Made by a program: the position numbers and the translations under genes. From contig OZ026556.1 of the NCBI GenBank assembly GCA_964020155.1, forward strand, positions 1,791,001-1,855,000: a stretch of 64,000 nucleotides of DNA, written 5' to 3'. The stretch comes from Chondrilla cf. caribensis. Its lineage: Eukaryota; Porifera; Demospongiae; Chondrillida; Chondrillidae. Position 1 is the stretch's first letter; each line of letters starts with the position of its first letter. Below are positions 1-17,216 of the stretch, in pieces. The notes under the pieces are model-generated. The model was not told the origin of the DNA, ran no database searches, and saw only the letters and a list, made by a program, of their open reading frames with translations.

Positions 1-4877
<4,877 letters not shown>

Positions 4878-4964
4878 GACGACACCAAGTCACAGCAAAC
4901 TCTCCGCCATTTATACGAATCGTTGCTAGGCGACCACAATGGGGATTCCCCTATCGAGGTCAAA
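4878..4964. promoter_or_regulatory. Bidirectional promoter, FBF1 / unknown gene
   Basis: Only 87 bp separate the FBF1 start codon (minus) from the ATG of the plus-strand gene at 4965. Both transcripts must start within or around this interval, and the 5' UTRs must be very short or overlap the other gene. No TATA box is visible. A GTTGCTAGGCGACCA sequence at 4922-4936 resembles an X-box (RFX site, a GTTGCC-spacer-GGCAAC-like palindrome), which would suit a ciliary gene. That match is inference. Confidence 0.55.
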
Positions 4965-6007
4965 ATGGAATTCTACCCCAGTGGCTGGGTTCGACCAGAT
5001 ATCAACCGTCCTAAGAATGAGGACGAAGCGGACAATCGCGAAGACGTGAAGTCCCCAATAGATTCTTCGAATGACAATAAAGAAAATGAACCCGCGGAAA
5101 TATATCATCATTCAACGACATCAAAGTCGTCACTTTCTAGTACTACGAGTAGCCCTTCGCGCTCCAGTACAGGAGAGTACCACGGTGCACCTTGGGAAGT
5201 GTCTCTCATACAATTTAAGCCAGTAAATAATTCTGTGAGCTACGAGAGAGACCTACCCGGTCAGAAGCTAGTGGCTGTAATAGGGAGGGATTTTGACACT
5301 CCTGTTGAGACGTCCGACCTATTACAGAAGCAGTACAAATTACAAGGAGAAGTGCTCGAAGGGAGTGTGCCAAAGGTGAAGTTCTTGGGTTATGAAGTTA
5401 GACGAAAGGAACTGTTGAGCAACCAATTCAAGATAGAAGACATTCAGAACCACGACCTCATTGCTATGTGCTACAATGCCTCAGAAGCGAGGATTCTTCT
5501 AACTGGCAGTGATGGTTTCTACACCAGCCTGTTGAAGCAGGTGGAGAGAATGCTAGGTGAGCCCTGTTCATACCACTAAATTATTTCTCATTCATGTAAC
5601 CAGAATGTACATACATATATATTCAACATAGACATCTAAGATGTACGTATGTACATAAGGCATACACTTCTACGATGTATGTACATAAGGCATACACTTC
5701 GATATGATCTTTGACTATATTGTGTATGTCTATGTTCCTTTCTACAGGTCCCAATAAAGCTGTCTTCTTAATATATAATTATCCTTTGTCAAGGTTGTCG
5801 ACAACAGGAAGTGAACAAATCATAGACCCGTCTTTAAGTAGTCGCTTACAATCTCAAGAAGCTCTCAAGCACTACCTCGATAATGGCCAAGTCTTATCAT
5901 GGATGACCACGCCCTCAAAGACGCACCTTCAGACACTTCACTACCTCACTCAACTTGACCCTAATCCTGTTCCGTACAGTTACACGGAGTCTTGTGGTAT
6001 TTTGTAA
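4965..6007 (+). CDS. Unrecognised two-exon protein, 283 aa
   Basis: Exons 4965-5556 and 5748-6007 join in phase 1 (GTGAGC donor, TTTCTACAG acceptor) and end at TAA. The start is the first ATG in frame, after an upstream TTG-initiated extension. The first 80 residues are acidic and Ser/Asn-rich and look disordered. From about residue 75 (APWEVSLIQFKPV) to the end the sequence looks folded: a beta-rich stretch (QKLVAVIGRDFDTP, VKFLGYEVRRKELL), then EARILLTGSDGFYTSLLKQ, then KAVFLIYNYPLSR. I see no catalytic motif, signal peptide or membrane segment and cannot name the family. It is head to head with FBF1, which might hint at co-expression with a ciliary gene, but nothing in the protein shows this. 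Confidence 0.75.
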
Positions 6008-6009
6008 CC

Positions 6010-6118
6010 CAATATACAGTACAACATGGTGTAGTTACAATATAGCACAGTACAACATGGTGTATTTACAATATAGCACAGTTCAACGTGGTGTATTTAC
6101 AATATAACACTGTATAGT
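6010..6118. repeat. Three to four tandem copies of a ~31-bp unit
   Basis: Just after the stop codon, the unit CAATATAGCACAGTACAACA plus TGGTGTATTTA repeats with small changes. It is probably in the 3' UTR. The following 6119-6420 is AT-rich with nothing else visible. Confidence 0.75.
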
Positions 6119-6420
6119 GTAATAATAGACAGTGAATTGCAATGTGGTAACAGTACGGCATTGTACAAATGTGTTTATGTGCTACTATTGATTTCACAAT
6201 TGCTGAATGAATTATGCAAGAATAATTACAATAATTTAATAACAATTCCACACAGTAAATACGCATAATATTTATAAGTAGCAAAGTATACAGTGATACT
6301 GAATGTATGCTATGTTTTACCAACAACTTGGATTTTTGAATGTATATATTATTATAATTTTTTTTATATTTTATTATTATAATATGTAAATCAGATACGT
6401 ATATATGTACATTGATATTG

Positions 6421-6630
6421 TACCGTATAGCGGGAAATATTTGCGGGACAATATTTTCGCGGATTTTGCGGTTTGCCTAACATCCGCGAAAATTTTATCC
6501 GCGAACTAGGCGTTCTCGCTGTTCTGTCGCGTGACTCTGGCCAGCATCCGTGTAAATTTTATCCGCGAATTTTCGTTTTTGGAGCCATCCGCGAAAATTT
6601 TGTCCCGCGAAAATTTCCTGCTATACGGTA
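6421..6630. mobile_element. MITE, CCGTATAG family, copy 1
   Basis: A 210-bp element bounded by TACCGTATAGCGGGAAAT and ATTTCCTGCTATACGGTA. It has inverted ends and an apparent TA target duplication. The interior is full of short inverted CGCGAAAATTTT / AAAATTTTCGCG pieces. It has no coding capacity. A second copy lies at 53483-53676 in an intron of the aminotransferase gene. The 6631-7047 spacer after it is AT-rich and otherwise empty. Confidence 0.88.
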
Positions 6631-7047
6631 TATAGTGGCATTATTCACCAGATCGTGCATGTCCCTGCAGCTGCTTCTGACCTAGGAAGCACTCAGGGAG
6701 TGGACTGGCTGCACAAGACTATAGTCATGTGTGCCATTGTCTTTGAAGTGCACCATGCATTGTAAATCAAACATAATAAATTTATATATGGATTATCAAT
6801 TATTATTAACAAATCAAAGTTCAAGGGAGATATGATACAGTTAATATAACATCATATAATTCTGTGCTACAAACATGAGACGTGTATATTGTGCTATATA
6901 ATACGATTATACAATGTCATGCACACTATGCTAGCTACGCCTATGTACGTATAATGGCATAATTAGATGCATGATCACAATTTCAATGCATATTATCATT
7001 ATTATGAAGAATTGTAACTATTATTATTACATCCAGGTTGAGCAATG

Positions 7048-10000
7048 TCAATGTTTCCTGTGTTTTGATTTTCTTGAGTGTTTGCTCTTGTGCTTGTGCC
7101 TGCTGGACCTCTCCTCAGAGCTATAACGTGCTTTTCTTCTCTTTTTGACATCTTTATGTCTTCGACTGGTTTCCCTTGCTCTTTCCTTCTCTCTTGTTCT
7201 TCTGCTGCTCTTCTTATCTCGTCTTTCCTTGTGTCTTCTTCGCTCACGACTCTCCTCTCTTCTCCGAGACTTCCTCGTTCTGTCCCTGTGAGATGATGTC
7301 ACTTTGTCTCTCCTTTTACTTCTCCTCAGTCTCTCTGTGTCTGATTCAGAATCACTCGAGTCGTTGGTGACATTAGACACCTCATCCTCACTAGATGTGC
7401 CACTGTCGGGAGAATCACTCTGGGGTTCTTGTGGCTGTATTTCAGACACCATTTCCACTGGAGCATCTTGTGGCTCCTTGTTGTCTTCCTGCCAAGTGGG
7501 TTCTTCACTGTCCGATACTTCGCCTTCCTCAAGAACACCCCCAACTGGTTCCTCGAGAGCTTCATTTGCAAATTCATCGGCTACTTCAGGGTTAAGATCA
7601 ACCGATTGGCCTTTGGTGGTAGAAAGGGAAAATCGTAAATGAAATAAAACTAATTGTATTGAGAAATGCATGACAAAATGCCCATACAGACATAAGCACA
7701 GAAAGCACAAATTGTTCATGACTGGTAGTTAAAGGTATGGTATTTATGATGCACTGGTGTGATTATCGCTGTGAAACAAGTGAAAATATGTGTTGTACCA
7801 AATAGTTGTACATTTCAACAGCAGCACATCTACATATACAGCACATAGCACCTTTTGTAATACAAGGATGACTGGTCTTACCCTCATCGTCATTGTTGAG
7901 TTCATGAGGAACACCATCAACTTCGTTGTCATCTTGAATACTCTGATCTCCCTGTTCACCTGCTTCAACTTTTGGTTTATCTGCCGTTGTACGGTCCACA
8001 TCTGGGTCAGGCCCTCCACGAGTTCCCTCGGTGGGACTGTGAGAAGGTGAAGGTGTTGGTGAGGGTGACAGGGAGTGGCTATGAGAGCCGTTCGTAGAGC
8101 TGCTCACTAGCTCAGTCTCCGGTTCAGGGATGGGAGACAGGGTACTAGACCCAGGAGAACTGGGCTTCAAGTATTGACTCTTGTGCCGTTTTGAGGATGA
8201 GGCAGCCTCTACAGAAGGCGATCCAGAACGCTTCTTACTAGTTTTCTTATGTCTTGAAGAACCGGACTTTGCACTGATTCTGTCACTCGTCTTACTTCTC
8301 TTGTGTTCATGTTTACGTCTTTTAGGATCTGATTTAGATCTTGCAACTGGTGATCTCCTTGGAGAGTGGGTCCTTGAGCTCCCTCGAGAAGGTGGTGGCG
8401 AAAGAGAGTCTTCACTCGACAAGGAATCACTCCTTCTTCTTCGCTTGGAGCTCCTGGATTTAGACGAGTCCTTTTTCCTCTTCAATCTACTGATGCAAAG
8501 AGCAACCAAACACAAATAATAGTACAGATGGGGTCACTACTGCCAACACTTACATACGTACATGTGCATACGTACATGTAGGCACAGTATCTGTCACAGT
8601 CACAAATGTACGGAGAACCTGTCTACAAAGACCACTCAAGGGACCAACCAGGAAATAATAGTCTCTATAACAGGTGTTCACTGTTTGCAGAATGCACAAA
8701 TACACGATGTTTGGTAGCACCAATGTGTAGGGAGGCCCCTGGCTATGTTCACAATGTATGTACATGCATACAGGTGAGCTTGCATGATGAGGAAGGCAAC
8801 AGAAGCAGTTCATACACACATTATACCATACAGCACTACATACAGTGCAGCTTGTGTAGTAAATACCTGGGTTAGAAGTACGTACATATCACTACTGGTT
8901 GACATAGTGTACATGAGTTAGGGACTGAGTGAAGTGTACTCATCAACCAAGAGTATGTACGAAGTTAGTACATACATACTCTTGGTTAATGAGTATACTT
9001 CACTCAGTCCCTAGCTCATGTACACTATGTCAACCAGTACTGATGTGTACTTCTGATAAGAAGTACAGATTCGGTGTGCCCTTCAAGGTACTAAGCAAGT
9101 TGGACTGTATTGCTATGGGAACACCACCACTAGTATGTAGTAGTGGGATGTAAAGTTTGTGATTTTCAAGACTAAGAACGCTTTCTTGAATGTAAACTAA
9201 TGCTACATTTCCTTTTGTATGCACAAATAATATGAGGAGTGAGAAGATGTGTAATAAAAAGTGGAAATCATTTGTGTGGACATTCGTGAAATTTACATTA
9301 TGTGTTAATTTGTACATGTACTGCATGTATACTGCTATGGGGTCACTATACAGTATCCTTCTATGGAAATAACTCGCTTACTGCTACAGAAGTACTACGT
9401 ATGTATACTGTTATGGGAGCACTACATATGGCTATGGGAGTAACATACGTACGTACACTGCTAAGGGGCTACAGTATACGGAATTCAATGTGCATGACAT
9501 TGTAACGTTCTGCTCACCGTTCTGTTTCCCTAGCAGCTTTCTGAAGCCTCAGGAACTCCTCTTTGGAGAGAGGCACCTTGCTCCCCAAAGAAGCGGTGGT
9601 TGTAGGAGGGGGTGCTGGAACTGGTGGCTGAACTATTGGGATTATGGGTGCGGTGAATTGGCTGCAGAGAAGAAGAGTTGCTGGATATTCACACACAGGA
9701 TATTCAACACAACACCCAAACTCCATGCACTCACACATCACCCACAGTCCTCACTCCCTGATCTCATCCACGGTCCACAAACTTACACCCCATCCACACT
9801 CCCACAACTCATCCTGAGTTCATACACATATGGATGTCATCCACTGTCTACACAATCACACATCCACCCCTCACGCATGCACGTACCTTCCTGGGAGCAT
9901 GGTACCAACCGCAGAAGGCACCACAGCAGTGGCAAAGCCTTGAGGTTGGGGAACAAGACCTCCACCGAGGTTGAAGGCTACATCAGGGAGGGGAATGGCA

Positions 10001-12869
10001 CAGTAGGTATTACTCCACAAACAATGAAGCAGAAGAAATACAAAACATGTATGCAGTTTGACAATGAGTAGTACGGTGGAGAAATATTCTAATACTTCAG
10101 GACCAAGTTTAGGAGGTCTCTTCAACTTGTTTGTCGATCAATACATTACATTCCTACAATATGTATCGATTTAGAACGGAGTTCTCAGTATGGGAGTAAT
10201 CATGAGCTCTAATCAGTGTCTACACTACACCAACATTGAATGACACATACAGTACCATAACCACACCCACACCCACAACATCACTATAGCCACACCCACA
10301 CCCACATACGTACATCACTATAGCCACACCCACATACATCACTATAGCCACAACCACATACATCACTATAGCCACACCCACATACATCACTATAGCCCCA
10401 CCCACATACATCACTATAGCCACAACCACACATATGCTGAACCAGTGACATAACAGCAAATTTAGCATTCTCCGACGTGTCGTCACTCACAAGCTGGCAG
10501 TCTGAACTGCTGAGGTACACTCGGAAACGCAGGGACAGGGGGAGTTGACTGTGCAAGGGGGTGTGGTATCAACATATTTTGCATGTTTGGAAGGACAGGT
10601 GCTGTGGGGAGATCTTGCTGTGAGATCCTTAGAGGAGAAGAACCCTGTAGAAAGAACACGGATGAATACTAACATGGTGGTAGAGGTTGATGCGATGAGA
10701 AACAAGTACGTATATGTACACATGCAGAATCCTGTCACATGTCCATTCCCTGAAGTCAACACTGAACATTCATGTTCAGAATACACGAATGAACATGCAT
10801 GTACGTACACGCATGTACTCAGTGACTACTGCAAGCACACAGGGAGGGTTAACACTAGATCAGGTGTGCACATACGTACGTCACCTATGTACGTACGTAC
10901 ATACAGTACTTATGAAGTTATAAGCCCTATTGATACTCGTATTATCAAAGTGGTTTGAAACACACATTATGCACATACGTATGTACATACAGCCACGCAG
11001 ACAGTACCTTACTGCCTCCTCCTTCCTTTATAGTTGTGGTCAGAGCAGGTTGGGGAGATCTTTGAGAGGATGCTGGACAGAGGAGTAGATCAGTGGTTTA
11101 GTAACAGATGACAGTCACAAGAATACATGTAACAAAAGGATTTAAAGAGAGTAAATGTGTTATACATAATATTATTAAGGATACGTATGTACTGATTACA
11201 AACGCAAGTGTGGATGCACATATACATGAACACACACACACACACACACACTTCTACTATCATCAATTATGGGAGATTCCTTTCCTGATGGTTCTCCAGT
11301 AGTCTTAGTCGTTTCTTCACTCCTTGACGGCATACTATGAGAGCTATCATCATCCATCAAGGCATCAGGAGTGCCTTCATTACCATGTTCAACGGGCTCT
11401 TTCTTTGGGAATACGAGTTTGGCTCCAGTAGGTATCTCACTATGGAACTTCTGTACATTCTAAATATAGTGCAGAGAACATAGGGTGGAGTGAGACAGCT
11501 TATGTAGATAGTACACACAGAACCCATGCAAATGAGGGTGTACTGGGGTTACGTTATGGCAGTGTATAGGCACAAATATTCCAAATCCGGAAACAGAAAT
11601 GGGACCAGGTACACAATGGAAATGGAACCAGCCACACAACTGACATGGGAGTTTAGTTGGCACTCCCCACTAAGCACCCAGAACGTGAAAGGTGAAAGAA
11701 TTCCCTACCTCCCAGTACTCCGCAGCTATTAGACAGCCTAGCCCTCCAGAAGCAAACTTACTTTTCTCAGGAATTTATTGATGACAAGCTTATCAGGAGA
11801 CATTGTGGCAAAGCACTCTGGACACTGGAAGTCATTCTCAAGAAGATGGTTTCTGATACCTACGTATGTACGTACGTATGTACAGCATAGAATACAGAGC
11901 ATAATATGAATAACATAAAATGTGCATGCATGGCACATGCCTACAAACAAGACATGCTCATGCATTCTTGCAGAAACATGAGTAACTGTACGAGAGTAAG
12001 ATAAATGTGTACATTTAGTATGTACGTATGTATAGGTACTACATATGTACATACAAGTACGTACCTACGTTTGTACTACACATAAGCACCACATGTAAAC
12101 ACATTCTGTACGGTCCTTGTTAGGTGGTACAGTACAATGCATGTGTGTGTGCACTGTGAAGTATCATACTTGAAGAACACTCCACTCACATTCATCGCAA
12201 AAGGACTCCTGACAGCAAGTGATGATGACGGCATCCTTCATAACCCCACTGCACAGGCCACAGACTATGTCTGGAGGAACCTTCACTTCATTCACTTCAC
12301 TTTCCCCTGACTTGTCTCCTTTGCTGCTTAAGAGGGCAGTTCTGGACAAAAACATACAAAGAACAGTATGTATGCATTTTACCTACATGAGTTTGTTCCA
12401 CAACGTACGATACATGCACATATGGTAGGTGTCAAACATGTAATAGAAGTTGAAAACCTTGTGATGCTGCCTCACACTCAAAATACTTGGGCATCTCTTT
12501 CAGTTTAACAACAACCTTTGCTAAAATATTATGTTTGGCAAAGCCCTTGTGCACGACTTTTAGCCCAAATTCTAATTCCCGGTGTTTTGAAATTGATCAT
12601 TTTCAGCACAATATATCTAGATTACAATATAAATTCACTGTTGCAGTTACATGTAGGAACACATATTATATGTACAGTGGAACCTGTCTATAAAGGACAC
12701 ATTGGGACCAGGTAATTTGTCCACTGTAGAGAGGTTGTCCACTCATCAGAGGTAAGAAATGTATAAGCACTATAGGAAAATCTGTTTTTGGTGCCTTACA
12801 GAGTGTCCTTTGTAGGGAGGTAATTTCTATGGTGTCCTTTATTGGGAGAGTCCTTCAATAGAGGTTCCA

Positions 12870-12900
<31 letters not shown>

Positions 12901-15842
12901 CGTATGTACATCGAGCATAGCATCACATGGATGGACTATATATGCACATCAGAAGTGTGAAGACTGTGACAATAGGAAACTTACAGGTCAACTTTTGGTA
13001 CTACGAACTTCCCTTCGCTGTCCTTCATTACTCCAGGTGCATGCCTGGACACTCCCACCAGAAGCGATGAAGGTATGCCCAGAGCACGAGGACCCTGAGA
13101 GAAGACCGTGAAAAGAGCAGCCAACGTAAGAACACATATGTACGTACGTACATGATAAAACGTGAACAGGCAGTGATGGGTGTAATAAATGAACCAAGCA
13201 GCTGGTGGGGAAACAGTACAATAAATAATACACTTAATAATAACAGTCAGCATCAAGGGATACTAGTATTAAGGTGATAATACAACTGGTATAGAGGGGA
13301 TACAACTGGTATTGAGAAGATACAACTGGCATTGAGAGGATATAACTGATATAGAGAGGATATAACTGGTATTGAGGAGATACATCTAGTATTGAGGAGA
13401 TACATCTAGTATTGAGGAGATACATCTAGTATTGAGGGGATACATCTAGTATTGAGGAGATACATCTAGTATTGAGGGGATACATCTAGTATTGAGGGAA
13501 TTGCTTCACATAAACATTACCTTTCCTTTGAGGCATTGCTGTCTATAGTGATCCTTCCCCCCACAGCTATGACAGGTGTATTCAGGAGGAGGTTTCTGTT
13601 GGAAGGTCCGTTTGTTCGTCCATTTTGGCTTGGAATGCAACCTAAATACATATGTACGTACATAGATTAATGATTTTAGCAACATTTCTAATAAAAATGC
13701 ATGCACAGTGTATTGAATCAAGATAAACTGTATATCTGTGAACACCCACATACACCCCCCCACACACACAATTCAAGTACACACACCGAGCCTGTTGGTT
13801 CTTATCTGTTTCATCCTCGATCATAGCGCGAAGCTTGTCCTCTTCCGTTACTACTGCGGCAGCCACACCCACATCCTGGTATGGAGAACACGTTAACATA
13901 AACACAACAAGCAACCAGCAACTATCCATGGGGTGAAAGCCTAAAACCAACACATGTGCACACACACACACACACAACACACATACACTGTTGATAGCAT
14001 GTATATTGTTTTACAATAGGCTCCCACAAATTTCATTAGACTGGAGTCTCAACTTCCCCACCTTTGACCATACAATTTACAATACAATACAGTAGTGGAG
14101 ATAACTAGCAATACTAATAAATGAGATTGTTTCTGAGATGGGATATTGGGTCCAGAGATGGCACCACATGGCCCCAGTGCATGGGTGCAGGAAGCCAGGT
14201 TACTCCCACTTGCTAGAGGTATTGATGGCATGTGGCAACAGAAGATTGAAACCTACAAACACACATTGTACAGATCTCACCCTACTAGAAAAACAAATTA
14301 GAGGTGGCTGGTGAGTACACGGATAAAGTATAAAGAAGGGTTGTTTGTGTGAATCAATGATAAACTCATGCTTCTCAGAACTGTTAGTCAGCAAATAAAA
14401 ACTGGAAATGATAGAAATTAAAAAATTGCAACACACACATGTACATGCATATGTGCGTACACACACACACAGTATTTCGAACACTTCCTGATGTGAACTG
14501 TTCGTATTGTAGCGTGACATGATGTCAACCGTGAATTCTGCACACGTCAAAAAAGGGCTCCTGCAATCAATCAATTCCCATGTATTACACACATCACAGT
14601 ACTCGCTTACAACTGTGAAATACGCCTACAATGAATAAATTCAATTGCAGACTAGTCTACTGATGATTCTACACATGGTACCAATCAGACAGAAATTTAC
14701 ATGACATACCTTTTAAACTACAGTACTCAGACAGTTTTCCATCTGTACTGTACCATCTCTAAAACGTGCCATACTTTACACAAACTCTGTTTGATTGGTA
14801 CTGTGAATAACATTGTAAAATACGGACAAAATTGTAATTTTGAAAGAAACGTGGTATATAAGGATGCCCCTACCCCTTGAGAATGACAGCATTGGCCCAT
14901 CCCCATTGAAGTACAGGTATGTATACATACAAAGAAAAAAGGACGAAGATAGAAATAACGAATAGTTGTGAGTCTAAAGAAATACACAAGATAATGAAAC
15001 ATAGCAGGCAAGAATATTGACACAGTTGCCAAGTAGACAGCACATACACGAGCTGCACTACACATATGCCAGTGTACATGAGTGGACAAGACAAAGCACA
15101 TACATACTGGGCACATATATGCTTTCACACACAGACACGCATAAATAACAGGCCTTTCAGTAACACACTATGCTGTGAAGCCTACGTCCACAGCCGGCTA
15201 TGTACATTCATCTACTATGTGTCTTTGTGGGTGCATGGTTGTGTGGGTACAATACATTGTTTGACAGAAAATAAAATGAGAGTACACGTTCCGTTTGTGT
15301 GTGGGCATCAGACCCTCAGTATTGGTCTGAAGGTTTACACAATCATCTCATCACAGACATGCCACATTGTGACCTTTGACCCTGGTTAGGTGACCACCTT
15401 CCACAGGGATATTATGTCATTATTTGAGATGAGTTGAAAATAAATGCAAAACAAAAAGTTTTCTGTACAACAACACACACTGTCTGATAATGTGAAAGTT
15501 CTTTCACAATTAAAAGTTTCACACAATTGTTCAACCATCTTGTTGTCTCTTGAATGGCACACGTGAACCCTTTTGTTCAATCCTCACGTTGTTGCTGTCC
15601 TGTGTGTGCTTCTGAGCCAGCCGCACTTACGATATGTCAAAAGATAAAGAAATAACCTGTCAATTACAAACAGAAACTACCTTTGTCCCGATAAGATCCT
15701 CTGCTGTCAATCCTGTGTCTTTGTTGGCTAAGGCTTCGACAGTCTTACTTTCTAAAGGTCTTTAAAAGAGAAATAGAAAGAACAACAAGTAGACTAGTAA
15801 CACGTACACAGAATAGTTATTCTACAACATACGAGCAATACA

Positions 15843-15873
<31 letters not shown>

Positions 15874-15874
15874 A

Positions 15875-15935
<61 letters not shown>

Positions 15936-16276
15936 GTACATACACACGCACCCAGACACTGTTTTAACCGGGACCTTCACAACGTAGACAGACTTGTTCC
16001 TTGGTATCATGTCAGAGTAGTCTTTATACTCTAATGGCACGTACAAAACAGCGCTCACATAATTTAATTCACCAAAGTGGACACATGTACACAAGCAATG
16101 TTACCTTCCCCAGTACTAGCGTCGAATATCTGTAGTTTTGATTCGCCCGGTTTCATATTCTTGGCCTTCATTATCAAGTCACACAGGTCAGAGACAGAAA
16201 TATCGATTCCGCTGAACTGAACGTTATTGTAAGGTTCGTTTTTCAAGCTCTTGAACTTCCAACGAATGATAGACAT
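7048..16276 (-). CDS. RBBP6: RBBP6-type E3 ubiquitin ligase, 909 aa
   Basis: Fifteen exons with continuous phase: 16276-16105, 16030-15952, 15759-15681, 13875-13787, 13641-13521, 13094-12985, 12341-12190, 11859-11762, 11459-11252, 11072-11008, 10644-10491, 9977-9887, 9661-9518, 8486-7882 and 7610-7048 (TGA). The N terminus is a DWNN ubiquitin-like domain (about 1-80, MSIIRWKFKS...). A CCHC zinc knuckle follows (CHSCGGKDHYRQQC, residues about 160-175), then LGIPSS and KFVVPKVD blocks. The RING/U-box-like finger has VCGLC, CCQESFCDEC and QCPEC, ending NKFLRK. After a proline-rich linker comes PLSKEEFLRLQK, then about 390 residues of RS/basic and acidic tail. This order is diagnostic of RBBP6/Snama/Mpe1, which acts in pre-mRNA 3' end cleavage and, in animals, binds p53/Rb pathways. 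At 909 aa it is shorter than human RBBP6 (about 1,790) and nearer to insect Snama. Confidence 0.95.
8896..9037. repeat. 142-bp near-perfect inverted repeat
   Basis: The left arm starts CTGGTTGACATAGTGTACAT at 8896. The right arm ends ATGTACACTATGTCAACCAG at 9037. Arms of about 65 bp match at roughly 90 percent around a 10-base loop. It lies in an RBBP6 intron. Sequence just after it (about 9044-9110) is similar to 21516-21590 in MEIOB, where a smaller inverted repeat (21378-21430) also precedes it, so this is part of a composite repeat family. Confidence 0.85.
10278..10432. repeat. 24-bp minisatellite in an RBBP6 intron
   Basis: About six tandem copies of ACATCACTATAGCCACACCC plus ACAT with small changes. 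The 8606-8700 stretch of the same gene also looks like a decayed partial copy of the element at 12673-12874. Confidence 0.85.
12673..12874. mobile_element. MITE, CAGTGGAACCT family
   Basis: A 202-bp element starting TACAGTGGAACCTGTCTATA and ending TAGAGGTTCCACTGTA. It has terminal inverted repeats and a TA duplication, and a (TA)n run follows it. No ORF. A possible third relative spans about 44352-44646 (ends GTACAGTGAAACC and GGCTCCACTGTAC). Confidence 0.8.
13274..13497. repeat. 20-bp minisatellite in an RBBP6 intron
   Basis: About eleven tandem copies of GATACATCTAGTATTGAGGA and variants (ACAACTGGTATTGAG). The array ends some 24 bp from the zinc-knuckle exon end at 13521. The copies are contiguous, with no unique spacers. 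Confidence 0.9.
15841..15932. repeat. (CT)n(CA)n microsatellite
   Basis: CT repeats run into CA repeats inside the RBBP6 intron that follows the second DWNN exon. The rest of that region, 13876-15680, is a 1.8 kb intron with no further feature I can support. Confidence 0.9.
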
Positions 16277-16695
16277 CGCTCTCTCCTCTCAAGTCGACCG
16301 TAGACAGAGGTACACACCTGGACAGGATACGCGTGGTACTTGTGAGGATTGTATGTGATCTCTTCAGTGCCACGTGTACGAGTGTCGTGTACAGGCGCTA
16401 GATGACGCAACAGACTGCAATGATGACGTAATGGTTTCGGCATACCCGCCAAAACAGCCATGTTGTTGGCAGAAGGTTTCAAAGTAACCTGCAGCTGAGA
16501 TGTTGCTGAACATTATCAATTTATGTGATCTGCCTATATATGAACAGCATGCAGATGTAGTATCAAGACTACAATTTGTACGTCCATTTATTGTCCATAT
16601 AGCTATTTGAACCAGCTACAACTTAATTGAGCTTATGGCTATAAAATTGAAGGGTCCCCTCCTCATTTTATATGCAATTACGAAATAATGTATTA
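16277..16695. promoter_or_regulatory. RBBP6 5' UTR and promoter region
   Basis: Upstream of the RBBP6 ATG (16276), the first 200 bp are relatively CG-rich and carry a CACGTG E-box at 16371-16376. The AAACAGCCATGTTGTTGGC segment near 16451-16471 looks promoter-proximal. Transcript start is not determined. Confidence 0.45.
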
Positions 16696-16855
16696 CAGTG
16701 AATTCTCATTAATCCATCACAATTCCTTTCCCAAAGCATGGCAGATCAACTGGATATTCATTACTGTTGGTTATTGCTATAATGGTATTAGGAAACTGGC
16801 GGATAAAAAGGTTTCGCAGATGAAGTGTTGGCGAATTAATGAAAATTCACTGTAA
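16694..16855. mobile_element. MITE, CAGTGAATTC family, copy A
   Basis: A 160-bp element with ends TACAGTGAATTCTCATTAAT and ATTAATGAAAATTCACTGTA and a TA duplication, non-coding. Sister copies lie at 29760-29939 and 47350-47532, with a fragment in reverse orientation at about 32086-32156 and an end fragment at 47811. The remaining 16856-17216 is AT-rich spacer with nothing else visible. Confidence 0.88.
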
Positions 16856-17216
16856 TCACATTCTGTGACCTATAATTTGTGTCCACAACTGCTTGCAATT
16901 GTCTATCTCATGCTGCCATCATTTTGTGCAGTGCTATACAAGTTTCTATTCGAGTACAACACGCTGTACAGATTATTACATGCACTGACAATTATTAATT
17001 ATTGTGTACAATATAATACAATTTACTGAGCATGCTGCATGCATTAATGTTATATTTAGTTTTTTTCTCAAAATATAGCTGTGAGTGTACATGCAATCTA
17101 GTGAGCTGAGTATTTTTTATTTCTTTTTAAAGTTTCAAAACCAAACAACAAAATACTGTTCTTTGTGTGGGCCTAGCTATATAAACTGTACACACGTTGC
17201 ACTGTGTGCATGTGCC

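Noticed and set aside
4923..4964. Upstream extension of the 4965 gene starting at TTG
   Set aside because: No ATG in this 14-codon lead. A eukaryotic start at the first ATG (4965) is preferred.
9490..10071. 193-aa plus-strand ORF with CH-rich sequence
   Set aside because: Antisense shadow spanning two RBBP6 exons and the intron between them. The minus-strand exons have matching phases and family motifs.
13274..13497. Regular 20-bp repeats considered as a CRISPR-like array
   Set aside because: Copies are contiguous without unique spacers and sit in an intron of a eukaryotic gene. It is an ordinary minisatellite, as is 10278-10432.
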